This document shows, in pieces, positions 1 to 8,176 of a DNA stretch of 64,000 bases (positions are counted from its first letter, which is position 1; every line of letters begins with the position of its first letter). A program made the position numbers and the translations under genes. The notes under the pieces are model-generated. The model saw nothing but the letters and a program-made list of their open reading frames with translations. It was not told the DNA's origin and ran no database searches. The stretch comes from Enterococcus sp. HY326 (lineage in GTDB: Bacteria; Bacillota; Bacilli; Lactobacillales; Enterococcaceae): positions 310,001-374,000 of the forward strand of contig NZ_JANLGQ010000003.1 in assembly GCF_026157065.1 (NCBI RefSeq), written 5' to 3'.

Positions 1-1
1 C

Positions 2-268
2 ATGAATTCAGAAATTACCAAGCATTTTTTAGTTCAACAGGAAAATGGTGACTATACTGAACCTTTGGAATTTCCAGACTTAGCTACGAATGATGTTCAT
101 TTCGATATCTTTTTTGAAGAAGTTTATGCTGATTTGAGCCCAGATTCACAAGGCCAGACTATGGTAAGTTATGGATTAAATGGCACAACATCACCTTTAG
201 AAATAAGCATAAGGGATAACAACTATAAAGAAATGGAGAGCCGGACCATTGATATCATTGGTGAATGA
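2..268 (+). CDS. Hypothetical protein, probably 5'-truncated by the window edge
   Basis: I do not recognise this protein. The frame is open from the first bases and ends at a TGA at 266-268. The visible 88 residues are acidic and polar, with no signal peptide, membrane segment or known motif. An ATG lies at position 2, but no ribosome site can be seen because the window begins there, so this may be the C-terminal part of a longer protein. A short intrinsic terminator about 170 bases downstream fits the end of a + strand transcript. The alternative is a chance open frame. Confidence 0.45.
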   Translation: MNSEITKHFLVQQENGDYTEPLEFPDLATNDVHFDIFFEEVYADLSPDSQGQTMVSYGLNGTTSPLEISIRDNNYKEMESRTIDIIGE

Positions 269-440
269 TATCAATAGCATAGTGCGGTCTTGCTCAAATT
301 TTCTGGGAAGCTCGGAAGTATGAAGCAAAAAATTCTCTCTGGTTTTGTGAAATACATCAATTTTATACTGATTTTTTACTATTAAATGAGGTTCAACCTG
401 TTGGTAAAATCCAATAATTTTTTGTAGTCCATTTAGATGG

Positions 441-467
441 AAAGGAGTCGTTATTGGCTCCTTTTTC
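441..467 (+). terminator. Intrinsic terminator after the first gene
   Basis: AAAGGAG and CTCCTTT form a 7-bp stem around a loop of about 10 bases, and the right arm runs into TTTTT. It closes the transcript of the partial gene at the window start and separates it from the serine hydrolase gene. Confidence 0.6.
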
Positions 468-571
468 ATTTTGAAACTAGATTGTAATATTTCCTTTATT
501 GAATCTCACAGTAAATTTTGCTAAGGTAAGACAGAATCCATTTTGGATAATGAGTATGAAGGAGAATGACT

Positions 572-1537
572 GTGAAGAATTTTTTAGCTAAATTGAAAAA
601 TTATCAGATCGCAATCAGTGTGCTGGCAATTTGTCTACTCACGCTTTTTTTCTGGTATCTCAATGAAATCAATGCTGAAGCAGTCAACACCAATGCTGCC
701 ACCGATTCCAGTCAACAGCTTACAGATACTACAAGTGAAGCTACCACTGAAAGCTCTGCGACACCCCTATATTCAAGTGAACAAGCGGCATTTTATCAAC
801 AATTAAAAGAAATTTTGACGAATACCGCTGCCGATATTGACGGAGAAATCGGCATTACTTATTTAGACTTAAGTACCAATAGTAAAATTTCTGTTAATGG
901 TAGCCAAGAATTTGTCGGCGCTAGTACGACGAAGGTTCCGCTAGTCATGTTAATCAGCGACCAAGTAGTTGCAGGGGATTTACAGTGGGCCCACTCGCTG
1001 ACTTATCAAGAAAGCGACTTTGAAACTGGCACTGGCAGTATTCAAAATGATATTCAAGAAAAATATAGTATTGCCCAACTTGCTGAAGTGGCCATTACTA
1101 ATTCAGATAATATTGCAAAAAATATGTTGTATGATGCATTAGGCGGTAGTGAAACCGGAATTAATCAATGGTACCAAGCTTATCTTGGCAAAAGCGGGAA
1201 CGGTGAAAATCTGATTTCTTCAGACGGTGCGGCTACTATTTTAGCTTATCTATATCAAAATCAGTCCACCAATGCCGGCTACCAAACATTAATTAAAAAT
1301 ATGACCAACACTATCTATGATGACCGTTTAGTAACTGACACCACTAGCGGCCAAGTTGCCCATAAAATCGGTAGCAATGAAAGTTATCAACATGATATCG
1401 GGATTTTCTTCAATGACCATCCCTATATCTTAACTATTTACACCAATACTGATGATATTGACGCTGCTAGAGACTTGATCAGCAGCCTGTCAGATACTGT
1501 TTGGAATTTGACCGAGAGTGAGTATCCGGGAGAATAA
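572..1537 (+). CDS. Membrane-anchored serine hydrolase of the class A beta-lactamase fold
   Basis: An N-terminal hydrophobic stretch (about residues 12-30) is followed by a Ser/Thr/Ala-rich linker and then a beta-lactamase2-type domain. The class A landmarks are visible: STTK (the S-x-x-K nucleophile motif, about residues 118-121), SDN (about 178-180) and, near the C-terminus, KIG where enzymes usually have KTG or KSG. I see no clear omega-loop ExxLN motif, so beta-lactam hydrolysis is doubtful. A cell-wall-related or orphan acyl-serine hydrolase is more likely. I chose the GTG at 572 because AAGGAG at 559-564 sits 7 bases before it but only 1 base before the in-frame ATG at 566. The product is 321 residues, exported and tethered. 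It is monocistronic, with a strong terminator just downstream. Confidence 0.8.
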   Translation: MKNFLAKLKNYQIAISVLAICLLTLFFWYLNEINAEAVNTNAATDSSQQLTDTTSEATTESSATPLYSSEQAAFYQQLKEILTNTAADIDGEIGITYLDLSTNSKISVNGSQEFVGASTTKVPLVMLISDQVVAGDLQWAHSLTYQESDFETGTGSIQNDIQEKYSIAQLAEVAITNSDNIAKNMLYDALGGSETGINQWYQAYLGKSGNGENLISSDGAATILAYLYQNQSTNAGYQTLIKNMTNTIYDDRLVTDTTSGQVAHKIGSNESYQHDIGIFFNDHPYILTIYTNTDDIDAARDLISSLSDTVWNLTESEYPGE

Positions 1538-1546
1538 GTTCTTATT

Positions 1547-1582
1547 TAAAACCTCTTTACTATTCGCAGTAAAGAGGTTTTA
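1547..1582 (+). terminator. Intrinsic terminator of the serine hydrolase gene
   Basis: AAAACCTCTTTACT pairs perfectly with AGTAAAGAGGTTTT around a six-base loop, and the right arm supplies the T run. Confidence 0.85.
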
Positions 1583-1709
1583 TTTGTGCTGTAAAATTTT
1601 TAGAAAAAAGACTATCCATGTATAAAACACTACGAAATACCAGCAAATTTTAAAATCTGGAAATTTTTCTTCATTTTGAAATTATCAAAAAAGTGAGAAA
1701 TTTTTATTT

Positions 1710-1728
1710 TATAATGAAAGCGCAAACA
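1710..1728 (+). promoter_or_regulatory. Promoter -10 with overlapping cre (CcpA) site for the beta-glucoside operon
   Basis: TATAAT lies at 1710-1715. ATGAAAGCGCAAACA (1714-1728) fits the cre consensus WTGNAANCGNWNNCW at every specified base. A cre box overlapping the -10 and start region implies catabolite repression by CcpA-HPr(Ser-P). I could not find a good -35 at the usual distance. Confidence 0.75.
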
Positions 1729-1749
1729 AAGATGTGAGGAGTGAAGTGC

Positions 1750-3060
1750 ATGGATAAATTAAGTAATGTTGGCGATTTTTTTGGGAAATTTGCTGTAAAG
1801 CTAAATCAAAATCGTTATCTATCAGCTATTAAGAATTCTTTTATTGCGATTATTCCCTTTACAATTGTCGGTTCAGTAGCAGTTTTGTTCGGCAGTGTCA
1901 TTTTTGGCTCTGCAATGCTAGGTGGTGTCTCTGGACTAGAATTTTTGCAAGACCTAGCACCAATGTTTACCTCAATTAATTATGGAACGATGAACATTAT
2001 GGCTTTAATGGTTGCTTATTACATCGGCAAAAATCTGGCTAGTGAGTTCCAAACTGAAAATACTGTTTATGCTGGTATTGTTTCGCTGGCTAGTTTTGTG
2101 ATTTTGAGCCCGACCCAGCTTAACACTGAGATTGATGGTGTCAGTCAAGTTATCAGCAATGTAATCTCAGTTGACTCAAGTGGTTCTAAGGGTCTATTTA
2201 TTGCGTTAGTAGCAGGTTTGATCAGTACGCGAATCTATATTGGATTAATGAATGTAGAGAAACTAAAAATTCGCCTACCGGAGCAAGTTCCACCTAATGT
2301 TTCAAAATCTTTTACTTCTTTGATTCCTACTCTTTTCGTTTTATTCATTATGGGTATTTTAGGTTTTGTTTTTGAAAAGATAACTGGTATGACACTTTCA
2401 AGTTTCATTACGGCATTTTTACAAATTCCTTTAGAAGCTATGATGCAACATCCGTTGGGAATTGTCGGGGCAACCTTATTTGCCCATTTCCTCTGGTTCT
2501 TTGGGATTCATGGTTCTTCAATCGTTAACGGACTAACTGACCCGATGCTTCTATCTGCATTAGCAGTTAATACTGAGCTAGTAGCTCAGGGGTTAGAACC
2601 AACAGAAGTAGTTACTCGGCCTTTTTGGAATATGTATGCGACATTGGGAGGTTCAGGGTGTACCATAGCATTATTAGTGGGAATTTTATTAATCAGTAAA
2701 CGAGCTGACGAAAAGGCGATTACTAAGCTTTCTCTTGGACCAGGCTTATTTGGTATTAATGAGCCAGTCATCTTTGGGATTCCAATCGTTTTGAACCCAA
2801 TTTATGCAATTCCTTTTATCCTGGCACCGACAGTTTCTGTCATCATCGGTTACGTGGCGACTTCGATTGGTTTTGCCTCGCCAGCGTTTGTTAGTATTCC
2901 TTGGAGTATGCCACCGATTGTCAATGGCTTTATTGCTACCGGGGGCGATATTGGCGCTGTTGTGACTCAAATTATCTGTCTAGTTGTGACATTTTTCATC
3001 TATTTACCTTTTGTAAAAATAAGCAGCAATCAATATCTAAAATCACTGGAGCAATCCTAG
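1750..3060 (+). CDS. PTS EIIC component, lactose/cellobiose (beta-glucoside) family
   Basis: Membrane-embedded sugar-translocating subunit of a phosphotransferase system. It takes up a beta-glucoside while the partner EIIB phosphorylates it. About 436 residues with repeated hydrophobic segments. The family landmarks include the NRYLSAIKNSF region near the N-terminus, HFLWFFGIHGSS near the middle and the GINEPVIFGIPIV loop, which is typical of CelB-type EIIC. The ATG at 1750 lies 8 bases after GAGGAG. An in-frame GTG at 1741 overlaps that ribosome site and is less likely. The next gene starts 14 bases after the stop and encodes the matching phospho-glucosidase. No EIIA or EIIB gene is nearby, so those must be supplied from elsewhere. 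Confidence 0.9.
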   Translation: MDKLSNVGDFFGKFAVKLNQNRYLSAIKNSFIAIIPFTIVGSVAVLFGSVIFGSAMLGGVSGLEFLQDLAPMFTSINYGTMNIMALMVAYYIGKNLASEFQTENTVYAGIVSLASFVILSPTQLNTEIDGVSQVISNVISVDSSGSKGLFIALVAGLISTRIYIGLMNVEKLKIRLPEQVPPNVSKSFTSLIPTLFVLFIMGILGFVFEKITGMTLSSFITAFLQIPLEAMMQHPLGIVGATLFAHFLWFFGIHGSSIVNGLTDPMLLSALAVNTELVAQGLEPTEVVTRPFWNMYATLGGSGCTIALLVGILLISKRADEKAITKLSLGPGLFGINEPVIFGIPIVLNPIYAIPFILAPTVSVIIGYVATSIGFASPAFVSIPWSMPPIVNGFIATGGDIGAVVTQIICLVVTFFIYLPFVKISSNQYLKSLEQS

Positions 3061-3074
3061 GAGGAGAAACAATC

Positions 3075-4517
3075 ATGAAGTTTCCAAAAGAATTTTTATT
3101 TGGTGGAGCTACTGCCGACTTTCAATTTGAAGGAGGATTTGCTGAAGATGGGCGTGGACTAATTACCCATGATTTTGTCACTACTGGTGATGTTTCCACA
3201 CCTCGAAGAATAACCTATCAAACACCGGATGGTAAGACTGGAGCAGTCGATTGGAAAAAAGAGTCCATGCCACCGGAAGCAGTCGGTTATTTTGATGAAA
3301 CAGAAAAATATCCAAGTCACTATGGAGTTGACTTCTATCATCGTTATCAGGAAGACATTAAACTTATTGCCGATTTGGGAATGAATGTCTTTCGGTTTTC
3401 AATCTGTTGGAGTAGGATTTTTCCAACCGGAGAAGAAACTGTGCCAAATGAGCAGGGCTTATTATTTTATCAAAAGGTGATTGATGAGTGTCAAAAATAT
3501 GGGATTGAACCTTTGATTACTATTTGCCACGATGAAATTCCAGCAGAGTTGGCCAATAAGTATGATGGCTGGTCTAGCAGAAAAACAATTACAGCATATC
3601 TACGTTTATGCCAAGTCTTATTTGAAAGATTTGGTAAACAAGTTAAGTACTGGTTAACTTTTAATGAAGTGAATGTTTTAAGAGGTTATTCAATGTTGGG
3701 GACCAGAAGTGTTGATGAGCAAACCTTTTATCAGGCAAGTCATCATATTTTTATCGCTAGTGCTTTGGCAACTAAGATGGCTCATGAAATGTTGCCTGAA
3801 GCGATGCTAGGGACGATGTATGCGTTATCTCCAGTTTATCCATTAACTTGTAAACCAGAGGATGTTTTCTCTCAGGTAACAGCACGGCGAAAGACATTAT
3901 TTTTCAGTGATGTTATGATACGTGGCACTTATCCGAATTATCAAAAGAAATATTTTGAAAAAGAAGGCATTAAAATTGTAATGGAGCCAGGAGATCTTGA
4001 GACTTTAAAGAATCATACGCTAGATTATATTGCTTTTAGTTGTTATCGTTCCACAACGGTAAATCAGGAATCACAATATGACATTATGGTGATGGATCCA
4101 AATCCGTATTTACCGAAAACTAAGTGGAATTGGACCGTTGATCCAATGAGTATTCGCTATGTTCTAAATGAGGTGTACGACCGGTATCAAGTTCCAGCTT
4201 TTATTGTTGAAAACGGTATGGGGGAAATCGATCGCTGGGATGAAAACTTTTATGTTGAAGATGATTACCGAATTGATTACCTCAATAATCACTTCAAAGA
4301 AATAGCTAAAGCAATTGAAGAGGATGGGGTGCCAGTCTTAGGCTATACGATGTGGGGAATCATTGATTTAGTTTCCCTATCGACTGGTGAGATGGCAAAA
4401 CGCTATGGTTTAATCTTTGTAGATATGGATGATTTTGGTAATGGCAGCTTAAACCGTTATCCGAAGAAATCTTATTTTTGGATGAAGGACTTTTTAGAAG
4501 CCTTCCATGAAAAATAA
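3075..4517 (+). CDS. GH1 6-phospho-beta-glucosidase
   Basis: Cytoplasmic retaining glycosidase that would split the 6-phospho-beta-glucoside delivered by the upstream EIIC into glucose 6-phosphate and an aglycone or glucose. The GH1 landmarks are present: FLFGGATADFQFEG at the N-terminus, TFNEVN with acid/base Glu near residue 198, and VENGMG with nucleophile Glu near 379. The C-terminal S...AKRYG signature (Lys-x-Tyr) binds the 6-phosphate in phospho-specific members. The 480 residues are normal for the family. I start it at the ATG at 3075, which follows TAGGAGGAG. The open frame extends upstream only inside the EIIC gene. A long hairpin follows the stop. Confidence 0.92.
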   Translation: MKFPKEFLFGGATADFQFEGGFAEDGRGLITHDFVTTGDVSTPRRITYQTPDGKTGAVDWKKESMPPEAVGYFDETEKYPSHYGVDFYHRYQEDIKLIADLGMNVFRFSICWSRIFPTGEETVPNEQGLLFYQKVIDECQKYGIEPLITICHDEIPAELANKYDGWSSRKTITAYLRLCQVLFERFGKQVKYWLTFNEVNVLRGYSMLGTRSVDEQTFYQASHHIFIASALATKMAHEMLPEAMLGTMYALSPVYPLTCKPEDVFSQVTARRKTLFFSDVMIRGTYPNYQKKYFEKEGIKIVMEPGDLETLKNHTLDYIAFSCYRSTTVNQESQYDIMVMDPNPYLPKTKWNWTVDPMSIRYVLNEVYDRYQVPAFIVENGMGEIDRWDENFYVEDDYRIDYLNNHFKEIAKAIEEDGVPVLGYTMWGIIDLVSLSTGEMAKRYGLIFVDMDDFGNGSLNRYPKKSYFWMKDFLEAFHEK

Positions 4518-4525
4518 TTAACAAA

Positions 4526-4602
4526 AAGAGTATCTGAACTATGACAAGTAAGGCTGTCGCAAGCGCCTGTACTTGAAAACTGTCATAGTCCAGATATTCT
4601 TT
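4526..4602. terminator. Long hairpin, bidirectional terminator between GH1 and RpiR genes
   Basis: AAGAGTATCTGAACTATGACA (4526-4546) pairs with the segment at about 4580-4602 with few mismatches, and AAGTA/TACTT extends the stem inward. The genes on both sides converge on it and each flank is T/A-rich, so it probably ends transcription from both directions. Confidence 0.75.
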
Positions 4603-5368
4603 ATTTTCTTTGATAGCAAGCTAATGCAATCAAATTGGTTAAGAGAATAAAAGGAACATGGTCTGTTGAATAGTCATTTTTAGTTCGCAGTTGAATGATT
4701 AAATCATAGAGCTCTTTATGGAGAGGCGTTTCGTTGTTGGTTAATAAGACCAGCTTTGTTCCCGCTTGCTTTTGTAGAAATTGTTTATAGTTGTAGCGGG
4801 TTAAAAGGATTCCAGAGAGGGAGAAAATCAAAATCAAGCAATTTTCTTGAGGTATCTCAAAAAATTCTTTTTGCTTTTGTGGCGAGGTGATGACTTGGGT
4901 GACAATATCAAGTTGTAGCAAGGTTGCCTGCAATAGAATTGCTGGTGTGGTCGATTGCAGGTTCCCCATCAGAACAATCTTTTGGTATTGGCACAGGTAT
5001 TTGGCTAACCGGTGTACCTGAGCTTCTTGATAATGTTGCTTAAAAGAACCTAATTCCTTCAACTGCAAGTCGATATAATCTTGATGTGAAATGAGCTTGG
5101 CATCATATCCTTCAATAGAAAACTTATCCCGTCTTCGATGAATAAATTTATTGATAAGATAGCGTAGCTCAAACATTCCCTCAAGGCCAATTTTTTTGCA
5201 AAATCTTGAAATAGCAGATTTTGAAACATTACAGAGACTTGATAGTTCCTCAATAGAGGTGTTTTCCAGCTGGTTTAGCTGGTTGAAAATAGTTTTAGCG
5301 ATATGACTGTCAGTAGTATTTGTTTCATTATCGATAAAGCTGATGAGGATAGTATGAATATCTTCCAT
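4601..5368 (-). CDS. RpiR/MurR-family transcriptional regulator
   Basis: 255 residues: an N-terminal HTH_6 domain (about residues 1-80, with the helix-turn-helix around EELSSLCNVSKSAISRFCKK) and a C-terminal SIS sugar-isomerase fold (about 110-250) that senses a phosphosugar. Members regulate sugar catabolism genes in response to a sugar phosphate. It converges on the EIIC-GH1 operon, so it is the likely specific regulator of that operon, but this rests on position only. The ATG at 5368 is preceded on the minus strand by a GGGGG-rich ribosome site (AAAGGGGGATTTAGG). Confidence 0.88.
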   Translation of the reverse strand: MEDIHTILISFIDNETNTTDSHIAKTIFNQLNQLENTSIEELSSLCNVSKSAISRFCKKIGLEGMFELRYLINKFIHRRRDKFSIEGYDAKLISHQDYIDLQLKELGSFKQHYQEAQVHRLAKYLCQYQKIVLMGNLQSTTPAILLQATLLQLDIVTQVITSPQKQKEFFEIPQENCLILIFSLSGILLTRYNYKQFLQKQAGTKLVLLTNNETPLHKELYDLIIQLRTKNDYSTDHVPFILLTNLIALACYQRK

Positions 5369-5647
5369 CCTAAATCCCCCTTTACTAAAAATTTAAGATA
5401 AGTAGCATCTATTATAGTGAATATTTTTTGAAAATTAAAGGGTTTCAAAAAAAGTATTACTTTCTCCTTGCAAATATGAAGAATTGTCATAAAGTATGAA
5501 CACAAAAAATTTTCTGATTCACCTAGTTATTTATAATCATTTTAAATAAAATCGTTGAAAACGGATTCTAAAACCAAATTTAGCAATTTTTTTCAATAAT
5601 TATTGTAAAAAACTTGATTTTAGCCTTCCGAAAACGGAAATTTTTGC

Positions 5648-5653
5648 TATAAT
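5648..5653 (+). promoter_or_regulatory. Probable -10 of the hydCBA operon
   Basis: TATAAT, with TTCCGA at 5626-5631 sixteen bases upstream as a poor -35. The weak -35 lies inside the TTCCG-AAAA-CGGAA dyad, so activation or repression at this dyad is plausible. The exact promoter is inferred. Confidence 0.5.
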
Positions 5654-5667
5654 ATTTGTAGTTAAGA

Positions 5668-5681
5668 GGTAAGCGTTACCA
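5668..5681 (+). promoter_or_regulatory. cre-like palindrome in the hydCBA leader
   Basis: GGTAAGCGTTACCA, with perfect 5-bp arms around GCG, differs from the usual cre consensus at two specified positions. It lies just downstream of the predicted -10, a roadblock position. CcpA or a related LacI-type factor could bind it. Confidence 0.5.
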
Positions 5682-5765
5682 TTTGATTACATTTGTGAAC
5701 AATTGAACTTGTCATTTAATGCTTTAAAAATAAATTAAATCAAGAAACGATTAGGAGGCTGCTGG

Positions 5766-6263
5766 GTGATGGAGACACAATTTGCATTTATTGAAACAGA
5801 GAGTCAAGAAGCGGAATTTCAAGCAAGTTTAACCGAGCTGAAGGGACAGCCGGGGGGACAAATGCCGGCTTTGCAGGAAGCTCAAAGAATTTATGGGTAT
5901 CTGCCAATTGAAATTTTGGAACGGATTTCTGAAGAACTAGAATTTCCTTTGGAGGAGCTTTACAGCACGGCGACATTTTATTCGCAATTTTCTTTTGTTC
6001 CGAAAGGAAAATACACAATCAGTGTTTGTATGGGAACTGCCTGCTACGTCAAAGGGGCAGGGGACATTATCGATTCCTATGCAACTGAGTTGAAAATTCA
6101 GCCGGGGGAAACGACCACTGACCGTAAATTTAGTTTGGAATCTTGTCGCTGCATCGGAGCTTGTGGGTTAGCGCCAGTTCTGACGGTTAATGAAGAAGTT
6201 TATGGACGCTTGACTAAGAAAAAAGCCGACAAAGTGCTAGTAACCTATCAAAAAGGTGAATAG
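5766..6263 (+). CDS. hydC: HydC: NuoE-like [2Fe-2S] subunit of NAD-linked [FeFe]-hydrogenase
   Basis: 165 residues of the 24-kDa NADH dehydrogenase (NuoE) family: a short helical N-terminal domain and a thioredoxin-like [2Fe-2S] domain. The four ligands are visible as C88-x4-C93 and C129-x3-C133 (CMGTAC and CIGAC). In HydABC enzymes this small subunit passes electrons between NAD-side flavin and the hydrogenase subunit. The first of three tightly spaced genes; hydB begins 17 bases after its stop. AGGAGG at 5753-5758 allows the GTG at 5766 (7 bases) or the ATG at 5769 (10 bases); the two differ by one residue. Confidence 0.92.
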   Translation: MMETQFAFIETESQEAEFQASLTELKGQPGGQMPALQEAQRIYGYLPIEILERISEELEFPLEELYSTATFYSQFSFVPKGKYTISVCMGTACYVKGAGDIIDSYATELKIQPGETTTDRKFSLESCRCIGACGLAPVLTVNEEVYGRLTKKKADKVLVTYQKGE

Positions 6264-6280
6264 GGGGAAGGAGCAGCTAC

Positions 6281-8164
6281 ATGGAGAATTGGACAGAGTT
6301 AAGTCAATTAAAAGACCAGTACCGGCAAAAGGTGGCCATTCGTTTAGAAGATGCGCCTGAAGCAGAAAAGACGGATCATTATGAAAAAGAAGTCTTGGTC
6401 TGTGCTGGAACAGGTTGTATTTCGTCAAAGAGTGGCGAGTTTGTGACAGCTTTAAAAGAAGAGTTAGCTAAAAATGACTTGACGGATAAAGTGAATATTG
6501 TGCAAACTGGTTGTTTTGGCTTATGTGCACAGGGCCCAATTGTGATTATTTATCCTGAAGGTGTCTTTTATCATCAGGTGCAGGCCAAACACGCTAAAAA
6601 AATCGTGAGTGAGCACATTATGAAAGGTCAGTTGGTAGAAAAATTATTGTACCATGACCATCAAACCGAAGAAATTATTGACAAGCTGATGGATACACCG
6701 TTTTATCACAAACAAAAACGGGTTGCCTTAAGAAACTGCGGACGCATTGATCCAGAAAAAATTGAAGAGTATATCGCATTCGATGGGTATCAAGCGTTAG
6801 CTAGAGTGGTCAATGAATACAGCCAGGCAGATGTGTTAAATGTTTTAGAAAAATCCGGCTTAAGAGGACGCGGCGGTGCCGGCTTCCCAACCTTTATGAA
6901 ATGGTCTTTTGCCAATAAGAGTGTCTCTGATCAGAAATATGTTATCTGTAATGCAGATGAGGGCGATCCCGGGGCATTTATGGACCGGTCAGTTTTAGAA
7001 GGTGACCCTCATGCGGTTATTGAAGCGACGGCGATTGCCGGTTATACTATCGGCGCCAATCAAGGCTATATTTATGTGCGGGCGGAATATCCGATTGCCG
7101 TAAATCGGTTGCGGATTGCCATTAAGCAAGCCCGTGAAGTTGGCGTATTAGGAAAAAATATTTTCGGTTCAGGCTTTGACTTTGATTTAGATTTAAAACT
7201 GGGCGCCGGCGCATTTGTCTGCGGCGAAGAAACAGCTTTACTAGAAAGTATTGAAGGTCATCGGGGCGAACCTCGACCACGGCCACCGTTTCCAGCAGTC
7301 AAAGGACTTTTTGGCAAACCAACGATTGTAAATAACGTAGAGACCTATGCCAATATTCCGCAGATTATTTTGAAGGGTCCTGACTGGTTTGCCGGCATGG
7401 GGACTGAAAAATCTAAAGGAACCAAAGTATTTGCCCTCGGTGGCAAAATTCAAAATACCGGTTTGGTGGAAATTCCCATGGGGACGACCTTAAGAGAAAT
7501 CGTCGAAGATATTGGTGGCGGGATTCCTGACGGCAAGAAGTTTAAAGCGGCTCAAACCGGTGGACCTTCTGGTGGTTGTATCCCAATTGAACATTATGAT
7601 GTAGCAATTGATTATGATAATTTAATTGAGATTGGTTCCATGATGGGTTCTGGTGGTTTAATCGTTATGGATGAAGGCAACTGTATGGTGGATATTGCTA
7701 AATTCTTCTTAGAGTTTACGGTGGAGGAAAGCTGTGGCAAATGTATTCCTTGTCGGGTCGGCACCAAACGCCTCTTAGAAATTTTAGAAAAAATCACTTT
7801 GGGTAATGGTACTTTGGCTGATTTGGATAAAATGGAAGAACTCTGCCATCACATTTCAGAAAATTCTCTCTGTGGTCTCGGTCAGACGGCACCAAATCCG
7901 GTGCTTTCCACCTTACATTATTTCAGAGAAGAATATTTAGCTCATATCGAAGAACGCCGCTGTCCTGCGGGAGTTTGTAAGAACTTGATTCGTTATGAAA
8001 TTGAAGAGGATGCCTGTACTGGCTGTACAGCCTGCGCCAAGCAATGTCCGGTGGCGGCTATCTCAGGAGAAATCAAAAAACCTCATGAAATCGATCAAGC
8101 TGTCTGTATCAAGTGTGGTCTATGTTTGGATACTTGTCGGTTCCATGCCATCACAGTGAGTTAG
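6281..8164 (+). CDS. hydB: HydB: NuoF-like NADH/FMN iron-sulfur subunit
   Basis: 627 residues with the order typical of bifurcating hydrogenase beta subunits. An N-terminal thioredoxin-like [2Fe-2S] domain carries C41, C46, C78 and C82. The NuoF core has the NADH loop GRGGAGFP (about 196-203), the FMN region NADEGDPGAFMDRS and the GAGAFVCGEETAL segment. Next come an SLBB region and SCGKCIPCRVG for a [4Fe-4S] cluster. Last is a C-terminal two-cluster ferredoxin (C579, C582, C585, C589 and C609, C612, C615, C619). It oxidises NADH or reduces NAD and connects to HydA through its clusters. Electron bifurcation with ferredoxin is known for such trimers and is an inference here. GGGGAAGGAGC precedes the ATG at 6281. 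Confidence 0.93.
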   Translation: MENWTELSQLKDQYRQKVAIRLEDAPEAEKTDHYEKEVLVCAGTGCISSKSGEFVTALKEELAKNDLTDKVNIVQTGCFGLCAQGPIVIIYPEGVFYHQVQAKHAKKIVSEHIMKGQLVEKLLYHDHQTEEIIDKLMDTPFYHKQKRVALRNCGRIDPEKIEEYIAFDGYQALARVVNEYSQADVLNVLEKSGLRGRGGAGFPTFMKWSFANKSVSDQKYVICNADEGDPGAFMDRSVLEGDPHAVIEATAIAGYTIGANQGYIYVRAEYPIAVNRLRIAIKQAREVGVLGKNIFGSGFDFDLDLKLGAGAFVCGEETALLESIEGHRGEPRPRPPFPAVKGLFGKPTIVNNVETYANIPQIILKGPDWFAGMGTEKSKGTKVFALGGKIQNTGLVEIPMGTTLREIVEDIGGGIPDGKKFKAAQTGGPSGGCIPIEHYDVAIDYDNLIEIGSMMGSGGLIVMDEGNCMVDIAKFFLEFTVEESCGKCIPCRVGTKRLLEILEKITLGNGTLADLDKMEELCHHISENSLCGLGQTAPNPVLSTLHYFREEYLAHIEERRCPAGVCKNLIRYEIEEDACTGCTACAKQCPVAAISGEIKKPHEIDQAVCIKCGLCLDTCRFHAITVS

Positions 8165-8176
8165 GAAGGTGTAGTT

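Larger units (their letters stand above)
5369..5765. other. Divergent intergenic region ahead of the hydrogenase operon
   Basis: About 400 bases, very A/T-rich, with no gene. It holds the start region of the RpiR gene on the left and several dyads on the right: CAATAATTATTG (5594-5605), TTCCG-AAAA-CGGAA (5626-5639) and GGTAA-GCG-TTACC (5668-5680), plus a -10 at 5648. The GAAAACGGA core occurs twice (near 5556 and 5630). The cluster suggests that several regulators act on the hyd operon. Confidence 0.7.

Noticed and set aside
197-469. Minus-strand open frame of 90 codons over the first gene's end and the first terminator
   Set aside because: It overlaps the + strand gene, crosses a terminator, starts without a ribosome site and has no recognisable content.
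2901-3074. Upstream extension of the GH1 frame
   Set aside because: It lies entirely within the EIIC gene in another frame, and a strong ribosome site marks the ATG at 3075.
5690-5710. Rex-like word TTTGTGAACAATTGAACTT before hydC
   Set aside because: Only the left half matches the Rex box; the right half is poor, so it is not listed as a site.
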